Shown: in pieces, positions 1 to 8,839 of the stretch
Layout of the letters: each line of letters opens with the position of its first letter
Numbering within the stretch: the first letter of the stretch is position 1
Source: UBA4732 sp963823075
Lineage (GTDB): Bacteria; Planctomycetota; Planctomycetia; Gemmatales; Gemmataceae
Assembly: GCA_963823075.1 (NCBI GenBank)
Contig: CAWGKE010000025.1
Coordinates: 372,001-436,000, forward strand
Length of the DNA: 64,000 bases
Direction: 5' to 3'
Notes under the pieces: model-generated
The model's input: only the letters and a program-made list of their open reading frames with translations
What the model was told of the DNA's origin: nothing
Databases searched by the model: none
Translations under genes and position numbers: made by a program

Positions 1-28
1 GGACCAGCAGCAGGTATCCCTTCGGCAC
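1..28 (-). CDS. Start of a GH57/DUF1957-type 1,4-alpha-glucan branching protein (partial)
   Basis: Only the first nine codons are in the window. Read on the minus strand from a GTG at 26-28 they give MPKGYLLLV, which resembles the usual N-terminus of DUF1957/GH57 alpha-glucan branching proteins. A purine-rich ribosome site (GAGGAAAT, complement of about 33-40) lies just upstream. The gene would be next in line after two GT4 glycosyltransferases and a DUF4912 protein, and DUF4912 proteins are often found beside GH57 enzymes. The name rests on nine residues plus context, so it is tentative. Confidence 0.5.
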
Positions 29-56
29 GGATATTTCCTCTCGGTTGAATCGGTGT

Positions 57-115
57 TTAGCCGCGGTTCGCAGAACCGCGCGACGACAAAGCGCGGTTCT
101 GCGAACCGCGGCTAA
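57..115. repeat. Perfect 24-bp-arm palindrome at a gene end
   Basis: Arms 57-80 and 92-115 are exact reverse complements around an 11-base loop. The element lies between the GH57 start and the GT4 gene, and the TAG stop of the GT4 gene (112-114) is inside the right arm. Both ends carry TTAGCC/GGCTAA, so an incoming reading frame can meet a stop codon at once. It could act as a transcription terminator in either direction. Confidence 0.85.
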
Positions 116-1376
116 GCGGTGGTCGCCGCAGCGCCCATGACTTCCTGCACCTGCTCGGCCAGGATGTTCCAGCCGAAGCGCTCCTCCAGCCTTGCCCGGC
201 CCTTCTCCGCCATGCCGCCGCGCAGCTCGGCGTCGAACAGGACGCGCTCGACGCCCCAGACGAGGCTGTTTTCGCTGGGGTAGCAGAGGACGCCGTCTTG
301 TTCGTGGGCAATCAGGCCGGGGGCGGCGTGGTGCGTGGCGACGACCGGCCGACCGGCGGCCCAGCCGCCGAGGACCGGCCACCACGGCGTCTGTTCGCGG
401 CTGGGAACGACGACCACGTCGGCCGCCGCGACCAGCTCCGCCAGCGCCTGGCCTTCGAGATGGCCGGGCAGACGGACGGCGTGCTCCAGCAGCAGGTAGC
501 GGGCGTAGACGCGCAGCGGCCAGTAGAGCGAGCCGTCGCCGACCACGACGAGCCGGGTCTGCGGGTGGTTCTTGAGGACGGCGGGCAGCGCCTTGACGAG
601 CAGGTCCTGCCCATACGGCTCGCTCAGGTCGCCGACGCACACGATGGTCGGGTCCACCGGGCCGATCTGGAAGCGAGCCTTGACCGCGCCGGGTCGAGCT
701 TGCCCTCGAACGGCGCCGTGGCGAACGGGCGCCGGGCGTTGACGATTCGGTCGGCGACTTCCGGGACCCAGTACTTGGAGATTTCAGCCGAGGCGCCGTC
801 GTGGAACAGGACGGCCTGCGACTCGCGCAGGGCGCGCCGCTCGATCTCGTCGATTTGCCGGGCGAGGTCGCCGCTCAGGTCGCTGCGCTGCCGCTCCAGC
901 GAGTGGAACGACGCGACGACCGGCACGTCCTTGATGCCGTGCAGCAGCGACAGGGCCGGGGCCGCCGGCCACTCGAATCCCATCAGCGTCACCGGGGGGC
1001 CGCCGTTGGGGAAGCGGCGCAGGAAGGCGTTGACGGCCCGGTGCGTGAACTCATCGACCTGATCCATCAGGTCGGCGCCGTCGCACTCGCCGACCGCGTG
1101 AACGGTCACGTCGTCGGTCGCCTCGAAGGCGTGCGGCGCGAAGACGTGGACCGGCACACCCCGCCGCGCCAGCGCCGGGGCCAGCCGGCGGACGTGGGCG
1201 CCGACGAAGCTGTCGGGGCCGTCGAAGCAAAACAGGGCGAGGGCATGGCGTTCGTCGCGGGGCGGCTCCGGGACGGCCGGCGTCCGGTAGTTCGGCCCGC
1301 GCACGACCCGCTCCACGGGATCGCGTTCTTCCGTCGGCGCCACGAAGCCTTTGCGGGCCAGCGTCGTTGAGGTCAT
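112..1376 (-). CDS. GT4-family glycosyltransferase, frameshifted
   Basis: The start is ATG at 1374-1376 (MTSTTLARKG). The N-terminal half has a GT-B acceptor domain (ALALFCFDGPDS, PVVASFHSLERQ). The C-terminal half has the nucleotide-sugar domain (DPTIVCVGDLSEPYGQDLL, VVVVPSREQTPWWPVLGGWA). The two halves are in different frames. The join near 690 becomes continuous (LDP-AVKARFQIGPVDPT) if one base is missing, and the neighbouring GT4 gene has a matching GEVKRRYQIGPLDPT. About 421 residues if restored. It is probably cotranscribed with the two following glycosyltransferase genes. Likely role: sugar transfer in alpha-glucan or polysaccharide synthesis; the substrate is unknown. Confidence 0.8.
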
Positions 1377-1429
1377 TCCATTTCTCCCACTCCGGTTCTC
1401 GGAAAAGTCTCCTTCGGCCGCCCGGCGCT

Positions 1430-3247
1430 TCACCACGCCGTCTCGGTCAGCTGCGGGAACAGGCCCATGCACAGGTCCAGGTAGAGGCGGGCGACGTCGC
1501 CCCAGACGGGGGCGGCCCCGCCGCCGTCGCGTCGGCCGTTGCGGCCCATCTGCTCCGCGTGGCCGGGATCGCCGAGGACGCGATCCAGCGCCCAGACCAT
1601 CGAGCCCGGGTTGTCGTAGGTGACGACGCCGTTCTCCTCGTGGCGGACGAGGTGGGCGGGGCCGCCATGCGTGGTGACGACCGGCCGGCCGGCGCGGCGG
1701 GCCAGGTCCACCACGGCGTCGTCGAACGGATAGCGGTAGCGCGACGGCAGCGCCAGCGCCTCGGCGGCCCGCAGCAGCCGCGTCAGCCGCGGCCCTTCGA
1801 CGTGGCCGAGCAAGCGGACGGCGTGGCCGACGCCGAGCTGGCCGGCCCGCTGTTCCAGGGCGCCGCCCATTCCGCCCATGCCGACGCAGGCCAGCCGCAG
1901 CTGCGGCGCCCGCTGCAACAGCACCGGCAGCGCCTCGATCAGCAGGTCCACGCCGGCCGCATGTTCCAGCGGGCCGACGAAGAGGATCAGCCGGTCCAGC
2001 GGGCCGACGCCGATCTCCATCTTGACGTGTCCGTAATCGAGCGGCACCTCCCATTCGTTGGCCAGCCGCCCTTCCATCGGGAAGGGGCGGACGCGGCCGG
2101 CGTCCACGTCCAGCGCGGCGGGCGCCCGCTCGCGCAGCCAGTCGGGCGTCAGCACGAACTCCGCTGCGGTGGCCGCCTCGCGCTCCGCGGCTTCGATCAG
2201 GAACGACTCGTCGCTGGCCGGCGCCCCGTTGCGGCGCGTCGCCTCGACGGAGCTGAGCGACAAAAGCGCCGCCCGCCCGGCCGGCCGCGGGAAGCCGAGC
2301 GCGCTCATCCATTCGTGGAAATGACAGAGATCGAAAGGCGGATGATCCGCCAGGGCCTCCCGTGCGGCGCGGGCGAAAGCCCGCGCCTGCTCCACCGGCC
2401 GGCCTTCCGCCTTCACCGCGAGGGCGTGATAGTGGACGCCGTCGATGAGGCGGTCCTCGGTCAGGGCCGGCGAGGCGGGCGTGAAGACGTGGGCCTCGCA
2501 GCCGGCGGCGCACTGGCCGGCGGCCAACTCCGCGACGAAGCGGGCCGGCGCGCCGTCACAGCCCAGGGCCGCCGACGACCAGGCGAACGCCGCGACGCGC
2601 AGCCGGGGACGCAGCCTCGGCCGGCGCCGCTCGTGAAGAATCCTTTCCTGATCCCAGACGTTGCCGACTTCCTCGACGCGGCCGCGGCCGTCCACGTACA
2701 GCCCGGCGTGGCCGCCGTGCGCCGACGGGCCGAGCGGCGGGAACGGCGTCGCGCGGGAGCGCGCCGCCGGGAGGAACTCACCGTTGCGGAGCAGGAAGCC
2801 GACCTCGGCCAGCTGCGTCGCGGCGGGTCGCGGCTGCTTGAAGAGCATTCGGCCGGAGAGCGCCGGCAGCGTGAAGTCGTGCATGGCGTGGGCGTTGAGG
2901 CCGTTGAATTCGATAAAAGACACGTCATAAAGCCGCAGCACCAGCCGGCAGTCGCGCCAGGTCTCGCCGCGCGCCGCCGCCGTCGCATCGACCCACGGCT
3001 GAAGAATGCGCCAGTGGGCGAAGCCCTGGCCCGGCGATACGGGGGCCAGGCCGATGTGGTTCTCCGTGGGGACATAGCAGTCACCGGCCCGGCGCTCGCC
3101 GATCTCCCAACCGACGCGGCGCAGCGTCTCCGCATCGATCGCGGCGGGCCGCGCGGCGTGGCCGTTGAGGCGCTCGGCCGTCCTCTTGACCCGGACGGGG
3201 AAGTCCAGCGGCGCGTGGTCGAGAATCCCGTTGGTCAACGTACTCAT
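1430..3247 (-). CDS. DUF4912-GT4 glycosyltransferase fusion
   Basis: 605 residues from ATG at 3245-3247. Residues about 40-200 resemble DUF4912: a Trp-containing strand (VGWEIGERRAG), RLVLRLYDVSFIEFNG, and AEVGFLLRNGEFLPAARS. DUF4912 is usually a separate protein near GH57 enzymes and may bind carbohydrate. From about residue 230 onward it is a GT4-type GT-B enzyme (VHYHALAV, LILFVGPLEHAAGVDLLIEAL, GRPVVTTHGGPAHLV). The GT part is weakly conserved: the usual E-x7-E region reads PFDDAVVDLARRAG, so catalytic competence is uncertain. It lies between two GT4 genes on the same strand. Confidence 0.75.
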   Translation of the reverse strand: MSTLTNGILDHAPLDFPVRVKRTAERLNGHAARPAAIDAETLRRVGWEIGERRAGDCYVPTENHIGLAPVSPGQGFAHWRILQPWVDATAAARGETWRDCRLVLRLYDVSFIEFNGLNAHAMHDFTLPALSGRMLFKQPRPAATQLAEVGFLLRNGEFLPAARSRATPFPPLGPSAHGGHAGLYVDGRGRVEEVGNVWDQERILHERRRPRLRPRLRVAAFAWSSAALGCDGAPARFVAELAAGQCAAGCEAHVFTPASPALTEDRLIDGVHYHALAVKAEGRPVEQARAFARAAREALADHPPFDLCHFHEWMSALGFPRPAGRAALLSLSSVEATRRNGAPASDESFLIEAAEREAATAAEFVLTPDWLRERAPAALDVDAGRVRPFPMEGRLANEWEVPLDYGHVKMEIGVGPLDRLILFVGPLEHAAGVDLLIEALPVLLQRAPQLRLACVGMGGMGGALEQRAGQLGVGHAVRLLGHVEGPRLTRLLRAAEALALPSRYRYPFDDAVVDLARRAGRPVVTTHGGPAHLVRHEENGVVTYDNPGSMVWALDRVLGDPGHAEQMGRNGRRDGGGAAPVWGDVARLYLDLCMGLFPQLTETAW

Positions 3248-3354
3248 GCGGCGATCATCCCGTTTCGAGATATTTGGAGTCGGCAAAGGCGACGGCAATA
3301 GGTTCCCCGCCTCCCCCGGGCGATGGGGAGGCGAGGAGGCGCCGGCCGCCGGGG

Positions 3355-4518
3355 TCAGGCGACGCTGGCGTAGACTTCTTCGGTCTGGGCGGCGATGGTG
3401 TCCCAACTGAATGCGGCGTCCACGGCGGCGCGACCGTTGCGGCCCATCCAGCGGCAGCGGTCGTGGTCGGCCAGCAGCGTGCCGAGGCCCCACGCCACCG
3501 AGTCGGGCGTGTCGTCCACTTGCAGGCCGTTGACGCCGTGCCAGACGAACTCCGCCGGGCCGCCGCGCTTGGTGCTGACCACCGGCTTGTGGGCGCTCCA
3601 GCCTTCGAGGATGACGATCCCAAAAGGCTCGTTCCGGCTCGGCACGGCCACCACGTCGCACGCCTTGAACAGGTCGTGCAGGTCGCGGCCGCGGCGGTCG
3701 CCCAGCATCCGCACCGCGTGGGCCGCGCCCATGCGCTGGGCCAGGGCGTACACGTCGCCGCGCAGGTGGCCGTCGCCGGCGAAGACGTACTTGACCTGGG
3801 GGTAATAGCGCAGCACCGACGGCAGCGTCTGCACCAGGATGTCCGGCCCCTTCTGCACCACCATCCGGCCGGCGAACAGCACGGTCGGATCGAGCGGGCC
3901 GATTTGGTACCGGCGCTTGACCTCGCCGGCGTCCACGTCGTAGTCGAAGGTGGAGGAATTGACGCCATTATAGATCATGTGCGTCTTGTCATCCGGCAAG
4001 TTGTAGAGCCAGCGGATCTCGGCCTTGAGCTGGTTGGAGACGGTGATGACGCGGTCGGCGCAGTAGGTGCCGTGGCGCTCGTGGTCCTGGACGCGGGTGG
4101 ACTGGCCGGCGAAGAACCGGTTGCCGTTGCGGCCGTACTCCGTCGAGTGCATGGTGAGGACGGCGCGGCGGCCGCGGCCCTCCTTGATCCAGACGACGGC
4201 GTTGGAGGCCAGCCAGTCGTGGGCGTGGACCACGTCGAAGCGGCCGATCTGGTCCTCGACGGCGTAGAAGACGTGGACGAACGACCGGCACATGTCGTTG
4301 ATCTCGTCCACGAAGTTCGGGCTGAGGCGGAAGCCGCAGCGGTGGTAGTGGACGCCGTGAATGACTTCGTAATGCGACTGGCCGGGACCGATGCGCGTGA
4401 AGACGTGGACTTCATGGTCGCGGCGTTGCAGGGCGGCGGCCAGCTCGCTGACGTGGACGCCGACGCCGCCGACCGCGATGGAATGAAGCGTTTCCCATGA
4501 AAACAAGGCGATGCGCAT
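3355..4518 (-). CDS. GT4 glycosyltransferase, glycogen/starch synthase-like
   Basis: 387 residues. The start is ATG at 4516-4518, preceded by AAGGAGA. Features in order: MRIALFSWETLHS and GGVGVHVSELAAAL (glycan-synthase-type N-terminal glycine loop), DVVHAHDWLASNAVVW, AVLTMHSTEYGR, VITVSNQLKAEI, the C-terminal domain LFAGRMVVQKGPDIL, and EPFGIVILEGWSAHKPVV, an intact E-x7-E motif. This pattern fits a retaining GT4 of the type found beside GH57 branching enzymes. It is first in the minus-strand cluster, so the region 4519-4960 should hold the promoter. Product sugar not determined. Confidence 0.85.
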   Translation of the reverse strand: MRIALFSWETLHSIAVGGVGVHVSELAAALQRRDHEVHVFTRIGPGQSHYEVIHGVHYHRCGFRLSPNFVDEINDMCRSFVHVFYAVEDQIGRFDVVHAHDWLASNAVVWIKEGRGRRAVLTMHSTEYGRNGNRFFAGQSTRVQDHERHGTYCADRVITVSNQLKAEIRWLYNLPDDKTHMIYNGVNSSTFDYDVDAGEVKRRYQIGPLDPTVLFAGRMVVQKGPDILVQTLPSVLRYYPQVKYVFAGDGHLRGDVYALAQRMGAAHAVRMLGDRRGRDLHDLFKACDVVAVPSRNEPFGIVILEGWSAHKPVVSTKRGGPAEFVWHGVNGLQVDDTPDSVAWGLGTLLADHDRCRWMGRNGRAAVDAAFSWDTIAAQTEEVYASVA

Positions 4519-4960
4519 GCACTCGTCTCCTTTGAGCGTAGAGGCGTCCGGCTGATTCCTCTTCCTGACCGATCCGTACGTCCGCACGACGCGGGGGGGT
4601 GCCTCTCGACGACAGCGGCGAGAGGCGCCGGGGACGTGGAAACGCCGCACATGCGGCGGCGTAACGTTTCACGGCAGCCAGATGCTAGCTTAAGGACGAC
4701 GGCGAAGCAGGCCCCATCGGCCGCCGTCCTCCGGGGTGGGTTGTTCGGGAACGGCGTGCATTGCCGTGCCCGGTCGCGGCTTTGAGCAACTTGAGTGCCG
4801 CTGTCGCCGGCCGTTTTCGCCGACGCGGCAAATCGCTGGTTTCTGCCACTATATCAGGATGTGGACTGCTGACAAGCGGGAAAGTGTTTTTTCCCTCGCC
4901 CGCTTTGCGGGCGAGTCGTGCCCGTTTCGGGAGCAGGAACGGGAGGCGGCCCATCGCCGC
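4519..4960. other. Intergenic region upstream of the GT cluster
   Basis: There is no convincing gene here. It contains a small perfect hairpin at 4895-4915 (CTCGCCCG, TTT.. loop, CGGGCGAG) with a T-run on its left side, and GC-rich dyads near 4640-4670. It should hold the promoter of the minus-strand glycosyltransferase cluster, but no clear -35/-10 pair was picked. Confidence 0.4.
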
Positions 4961-5326
4961 TCAGTGGGGATGCGCGTGGCCGTCGTCGTCGGCGACCGGC
5001 GGTTCGACGCTGATCTCGGTCGGTCCCCAGCCGAGCCGGCCCTGGACCCAGCCGCAGAAGAGGGCGACGGCCGCCAGGATCGCCATCGCCGCCAGCTGCC
5101 ATGCAAAGTTGGGCAGCGTGGTGCCGGGACCAAAGGAACAAGGGAATGGTTCCAGGCGCGACCAGACGACGGCCGACGTCACCAGGAGCAGGACGGCCGG
5201 CGCCCAGCCGCCCCGAGCCAGGGCCGGCCCCATGCGTTTCCAGTTGACGGCCCAGAGCCACCAAACGACCCACACGAGGAGCGTCGGCAGAACCAGCAGA
5301 ACCCCTGCGATCGGCGCCGTGTCCAT
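4961..5326 (-). CDS. Small membrane protein, three predicted helices
   Basis: 121 residues from ATG at 5324-5326. Hydrophobic segments lie at about 5-27 (Trp-rich), 40-57 and 75-95. The tail is acidic and then His-rich (DDDGHAHPH). No family is recognised. It stands alone and is divergent from the next gene. The His-rich end could bind metal, but that is a guess. Confidence 0.6.
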   Translation of the reverse strand: MDTAPIAGVLLVLPTLLVWVVWWLWAVNWKRMGPALARGGWAPAVLLLVTSAVVWSRLEPFPCSFGPGTTLPNFAWQLAAMAILAAVALFCGWVQGRLGWGPTEISVEPPVADDDGHAHPH

Positions 5327-5503
5327 GAGTGGGTTGCCCTTCGCCTCGTCGGTCGGGTGAAAGCGATTGGAGGGACGATAGGCCGTCTTTCTTCGTTCGT
5401 CAAGCATCGGGGGAAAGATTTCGTCGTCGGTCGTTGATATTGGCGGCAGGGCGCCGTATCCTGAAACAGACACTTCCCTCGACTCGGCAGAGGAGGATCT
5501 TCC

Positions 5504-5953
5504 ATGGCGTTCAAAGACGACCAACTGGGAGATGCGGGCCGGGATTACTACGGCCGACAGTTCGACGGTCGCATCCGCAACATCCGCAAGCCCGGCGCGG
5601 CGCCGTCCCCGAGCGGCTCGCGGAGCTACGGCACGCGCGGCGCCATCGGCGGCGGCATCTTCGCGCTGTTTATCCTGATCCGCATCTTCATCGGCTGCGC
5701 CGGCGCCGGCAGCTCGAGCTATGACAGCAGCTCCTCTTCCAGCTACGACTTCACGCCGCCGCCGGCCGTCGAGTCGCCTCCGCCGCCCCCGATCTTGAAC
5801 AATAACGATCCGGATGATCCGCCCTGGAAGCGCGACCTGGAGAACCCGCCCGTCGGGCCGGACAATCCGGGCGTCGAGGCGCCGAACGCCCGGCCGGGCA
5901 AGCCGGACGCCGACCCCGGCGACGGCCGCGATTTCCCCGACAAGGATAGATGA
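5504..5953 (+). CDS. Single-helix membrane protein with Pro/Asp-rich tail
   Basis: 149 residues. AGGAGGAT lies 6 bases before ATG 5504. Residues 1-45 are polar and basic. A glycine-rich start then leads into one transmembrane helix at about 46-65 (IFALFILIRIFIGC). A Ser-rich stretch and a long tail rich in Pro and Asp follow. The tail resembles that of the protein at 8183-8764 on the other side of the IS110 element, so the two are likely distant paralogues. Function unknown. Confidence 0.65.
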   Translation: MAFKDDQLGDAGRDYYGRQFDGRIRNIRKPGAAPSPSGSRSYGTRGAIGGGIFALFILIRIFIGCAGAGSSSYDSSSSSSYDFTPPPAVESPPPPPILNNNDPDDPPWKRDLENPPVGPDNPGVEAPNARPGKPDADPGDGRDFPDKDR

Positions 5954-5973
5954 CTTCTTCTACCAGCCCGACA

Positions 5974-5999
5974 CACGGCGAGCCCGCAGCGCCAAGCAA
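5974..5999. repeat. 26-bp repeat, left copy (inverted relative to 7990-8015)
   Basis: This sequence (CACGGCGAGCCCGCAG...) recurs as an exact reverse complement at 7990-8015. The pair brackets the IS110 transposase gene with about 190 bases on one side and 400 on the other. Read in frame it gives HGEPAAPSK-like peptides that look spurious. Confidence 0.75.
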
Positions 6000-6192
6000 G
6001 GGCGGGGCGGATTGCTCGACCTCTCCAGGAACTCTCTTCGAGAATTGCGGACGTAACACAGACGTAAAGAACATTATACACGGTCGGTGCGCGTACCAAC
6101 CTCCTCCCCGCGCCGCTTTCCGAGATCTGCCCGCATCGTCGTTGGGACTGCTGGCACGCCTACCGTCGGGCCGCGGTCGCGTTGGGACGCGC

Positions 6193-7590
6193 TCACGGCG
6201 CCGCCGGCTCCAGACGATAGCCCAACTCCGCCGCCTTCCGCGCCAGGCCCTTCACCTGGCGTAACCGATACGCCTCCTCACAGGCCCCCTGCTCCTGACG
6301 CACGTATGCCTCGCCGTACTTCAAGAGGCGGTACACCCGCTCCGCGATCTTCCGCGCCGTCGCCACCACCGCCTTGCCGCCCCCGGCCCGCGCCGCAATC
6401 CGCCGGTAGAACGCCCCCAACGCGTTCTTGGCGTGGTGGCAGCCCTGCGCCGCCAGGCGAAACGCCCGCGCCGCACGGTTGGAGCCCCGACGCACCCGCC
6501 GGCTCCTGATCTTCCCCGCCGAACCCTGGTGCTGCGGACAGAGCCCCAGCCAACTGACGAACCGCTTGACCGTCGGGAACTTGCTCAGGTCCGTGCCCAA
6601 CTCGCTCAGGACCACCAAGGCCGTCGCCGCGTCGATGCCCTCGATCGCCGTCAGGTCCACCCCCGCCAGCCGGAACAGCGAACCGCGCACGTCGAAACGG
6701 GCTTCGTTCGCCGCCCGGCCCCGCTTGCGAGGCTTGGGCGGCAGGGGCCGGCCGCCGCTCTTGTCCGTGAAGGTCCCCAGGTAGGCTTCGACCTGCGCGT
6801 CGCACTCGTGCAGCCGCGCGTGGTAGCACTCGTACAACGCCAACGCCTGGCGCAGCGCGAACAAGTGTTCCTCGCGCCAATTGCCCTGCAAGGCCCGCGC
6901 CAATTCCGCCTCCGTCCGCCGGCACCGCTCGTGACGCAACTTCGCCAACTCCCGAGGATCGCGTTCGCCGCGCAGGATCGCCTGGAGGATGGCCAGGCCC
7001 GTCACGCCGACCACGTCGCTGACCGCCTCGGTCAACTTGACGTTCATCTCCTCCAACGCCTTTTGCACGTGCTGGACGTGCTGGCCGGCGTAGCCGATCA
7101 GCATCTGCCGTTGCCGCAGGTAACCGCGCAGGACCACCACCTGATCCTCCGGCCGGAACGACGCGCTCAACAGCCCGTAGCTGTGCAGCCGTTGAATCCA
7201 TTGGCAATCCAGCACGTCGCTCTTGGGCCGGCCGGGCGCGTGCCGCGTCTGCCGCGGATCGACCAGATAGACCGCAAAGCCGCGCCGCTCCAACAGTTCG
7301 AACAGCGGCACCCAGTAGACGCCGGTCGATTCCATCGCCACCGTGGTGACGTCGCAGGCCTGGAGCCAATCGGCGAGCGCCTCCAGGTCGGCGGTGCAGG
7401 CGCCGAAGGCGCGGACGTGGGGCGGCAGGTGGGCAGCCGGGTCGGCGGGGTCGGCGGCCACCGCCGTGGGCGGCACGGCGACGTAGTGGCGCGCCGCATG
7501 GACGTCGATGCCGGCGGCGTGCGGGTTGGTGACCCGCAGCGGCTCAGGGGAGGCGACGATACGACCGTCTTGGCGAAAGCGTGGCGTCAT
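6193..7590 (-). CDS. IS110-family transposase (DEDD recombinase)
   Basis: 465 residues from ATG at 7588-7590. The RuvC-like N-terminal domain shows the DEDD set: Asp about 29 (AAGIDVHAARHYVAV), Glu about 87 (VAMESTGVYW), Asp about 125 and 128 (RPKSDVLDCQWI). A coiled middle region follows. The C-terminal Tnp_20 domain has GIDAATALVVLSELG, FVSWLGLCPQHQGSAG and a candidate serine nucleophile in RRGSNRAARAFRLAA. The gene is intact. Enzymes of this family act with a structured non-coding (bridge) RNA encoded by the element. Confidence 0.95.
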   Translation of the reverse strand: MTPRFRQDGRIVASPEPLRVTNPHAAGIDVHAARHYVAVPPTAVAADPADPAAHLPPHVRAFGACTADLEALADWLQACDVTTVAMESTGVYWVPLFELLERRGFAVYLVDPRQTRHAPGRPKSDVLDCQWIQRLHSYGLLSASFRPEDQVVVLRGYLRQRQMLIGYAGQHVQHVQKALEEMNVKLTEAVSDVVGVTGLAILQAILRGERDPRELAKLRHERCRRTEAELARALQGNWREEHLFALRQALALYECYHARLHECDAQVEAYLGTFTDKSGGRPLPPKPRKRGRAANEARFDVRGSLFRLAGVDLTAIEGIDAATALVVLSELGTDLSKFPTVKRFVSWLGLCPQHQGSAGKIRSRRVRRGSNRAARAFRLAAQGCHHAKNALGAFYRRIAARAGGGKAVVATARKIAERVYRLLKYGEAYVRQEQGACEEAYRLRQVKGLARKAAELGYRLEPAAP

Positions 7591-7985
7591 GGCGACCTCG
7601 GGATGAGGGTGCGGGTGGTCAACGGGCGAAGGGGCCGCGGGCGCGGGAGTGCGTAACGGAGGCAGTCTCTCCAACGGGAACACGCCGCGGCGTGTCGCCA
7701 ATGCGGTCGTCGCAGACTCCCGGGACCAAGCTTGCTTTCGGGCACGAAGCGCCAAGGCACGAGCGGCCACCTCGACCCGCGGCCCCGCACCGATAGGATA
7801 GGCATTCCCGTGCGCGCTGGACCTCGGGCCAAGTACCGGGTTGAGGTCACCATCCCGGGGCGTCAGGGCATCCGCGCTGAGCGCGACTTCCATCCCACTC
7901 GTGGGAGCGCCAACCTCCATTGAGGCCTCGCGCCACGGCTTCTCACCCCGTTCCTGGCAGCGGTATCGCCGCGGAACGGGGTGAG
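6193..7985 (-). mobile_element. IS110-family insertion sequence (boundaries uncertain)
   Basis: The element is defined by the transposase at 6193-7590 plus a roughly 400-base non-coding flank on its 5' side, which ends in a 13-bp-arm hairpin (7942-7954/7973-7985). IS110 elements usually lack terminal inverted repeats and target duplications, so exact ends cannot be read from one copy. The extent given is an estimate. Confidence 0.6.
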
Positions 7986-7989
7986 GAGT
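7591..7989 (-). other. Non-coding flank of the IS110 element; candidate bridge-RNA region
   Basis: About 400 bases upstream of the transposase contain no credible gene. In the IS110 subgroup the bridge RNA comes from the flank 5' of the transposase. This stretch holds a strong hairpin at 7942-7985 (arms CTCACCCCGTTCC / GGAACGGGGTGAG) and other GC-rich dyads. Target- and donor-binding loops were not identified, so this is a location proposal only. Confidence 0.4.
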
Positions 7990-8015
7990 TTGCTTGGCGC
8001 TGCGGGCTCGCCGTG
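7990..8015. repeat. 26-bp repeat, right copy (inverted relative to 5974-5999)
   Basis: Exact reverse complement of 5974-5999. It begins right after the hairpin that ends the IS110 5' flank. Confidence 0.75.
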
Positions 8016-8182
8016 CGCAGGGGCCTCGCTCTCCCTGAAAAAACAGGCGGCCGCATTGCAACGGCCGCCGCGGCGGAGTAGCATGAATTGGCTCGGAAAT
8101 CCGAATCGCCATCGACTGCGCCAACCCCAGGTTCCGGCCGCCCCGCTTTGGCGGCGCCGACAAGCAAGAGGAGCAGCGACCG

Positions 8183-8764
8183 ATGAGGGACGAATGGTAC
8201 GTCGCCCGTCGCGGGCAGGACGGCAACAAGCGCTACGGCCCGGTGCCGCTGCGGCAGCTTCGGGAACTGATGGATTCCGGCCGCGTGCAGGGAGAAGATC
8301 TCGTCTGGCGCGAGGGCATGGCCGCGTGGCAAGCGGCGGATCAGTGCCCGGAACTCGCCGCGCCGCCGGCCCGGCCGGCGTATGAGCGCCGCGGCGACGG
8401 GTATGCCCCCGGCCCGCGAGGCTACGGGGCGTACGGCGACGACCGTCCGTATCGGCGGCCCTACCCGCGGCAGTCGTCGGCGTGGATCCTCCCTGTGGTC
8501 GTGGGGAGCGCCGTTGCAATCGGCGTCCTGGGCTTCGCCGGTTTCATGTGCATCGCCATCATGAACAGCCGTTCCAGTGCTACGCCGGCCGGATCCTCGT
8601 ACTACCAGCCGGCCCCGGAGCCGATTGACGACCCGCCGTTCATCCCGGACGCGCCTCCGCCGCCCGACCAGCCGGTCTTCGTGGATCCGAACCCGCCGGT
8701 CTGGGTTCCGCCCCCCGACCCACCGTTTATCCCGGACCCGAACCCGCCGCCGGACGACAAGTAG
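8183..8764 (+). CDS. GYF_2-domain membrane protein with Pro/Asp-rich tail
   Basis: 193 residues from ATG 8183 (GAGGAG upstream). Residues 1-55 match the GYF_2 pattern (WYVARRGQDGNKRYGPV, LRQLRELMDSGRV, WREGMAAWQ), a small protein-interaction domain common in planctomycetes. One helix follows at about 97-118 (WILPVVVGSAVAIGVLGFAG). A tail of repeated PPFIPD/PPPPD-like motifs follows. It is probably anchored with the GYF domain inside and the tail outside. It is a likely distant relative of the protein at 5504-5953. Confidence 0.75.
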   Translation: MRDEWYVARRGQDGNKRYGPVPLRQLRELMDSGRVQGEDLVWREGMAAWQAADQCPELAAPPARPAYERRGDGYAPGPRGYGAYGDDRPYRRPYPRQSSAWILPVVVGSAVAIGVLGFAGFMCIAIMNSRSSATPAGSSYYQPAPEPIDDPPFIPDAPPPPDQPVFVDPNPPVWVPPPDPPFIPDPNPPPDDK

Positions 8765-8839
8765 AATCCGCCGTGACGAGGACTTGCCCCGATCCGGGCG
8801 CCGCGGCGCCCGGATCGTTCTGTTTACGGGAGGCCCGCC

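Noticed and set aside
1367..3301. Long open frame on the plus strand opposite the DUF4912-GT4 gene
   Set aside because: It is antisense to a gene with clear family motifs, has low-complexity Arg/Gln/His composition, and open frames of this kind are common in very GC-rich DNA.
4895..4915. Hairpin as an intrinsic terminator for the gene ending at 4961
   Set aside because: On the transcribed minus strand the run after the stem is A, not U; the T-run is on the wrong side.
4736..5437. Open frames on the plus strand across the small membrane protein region
   Set aside because: Composition is arginine-rich and patternless; the minus-strand frame has three clean membrane helices and a good start.
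7863..8519. Minus-strand open frame with an HGEPAAPSK peptide
   Set aside because: The peptide comes from a dispersed 26-bp repeat and the frame is antisense to the GYF_2 gene.
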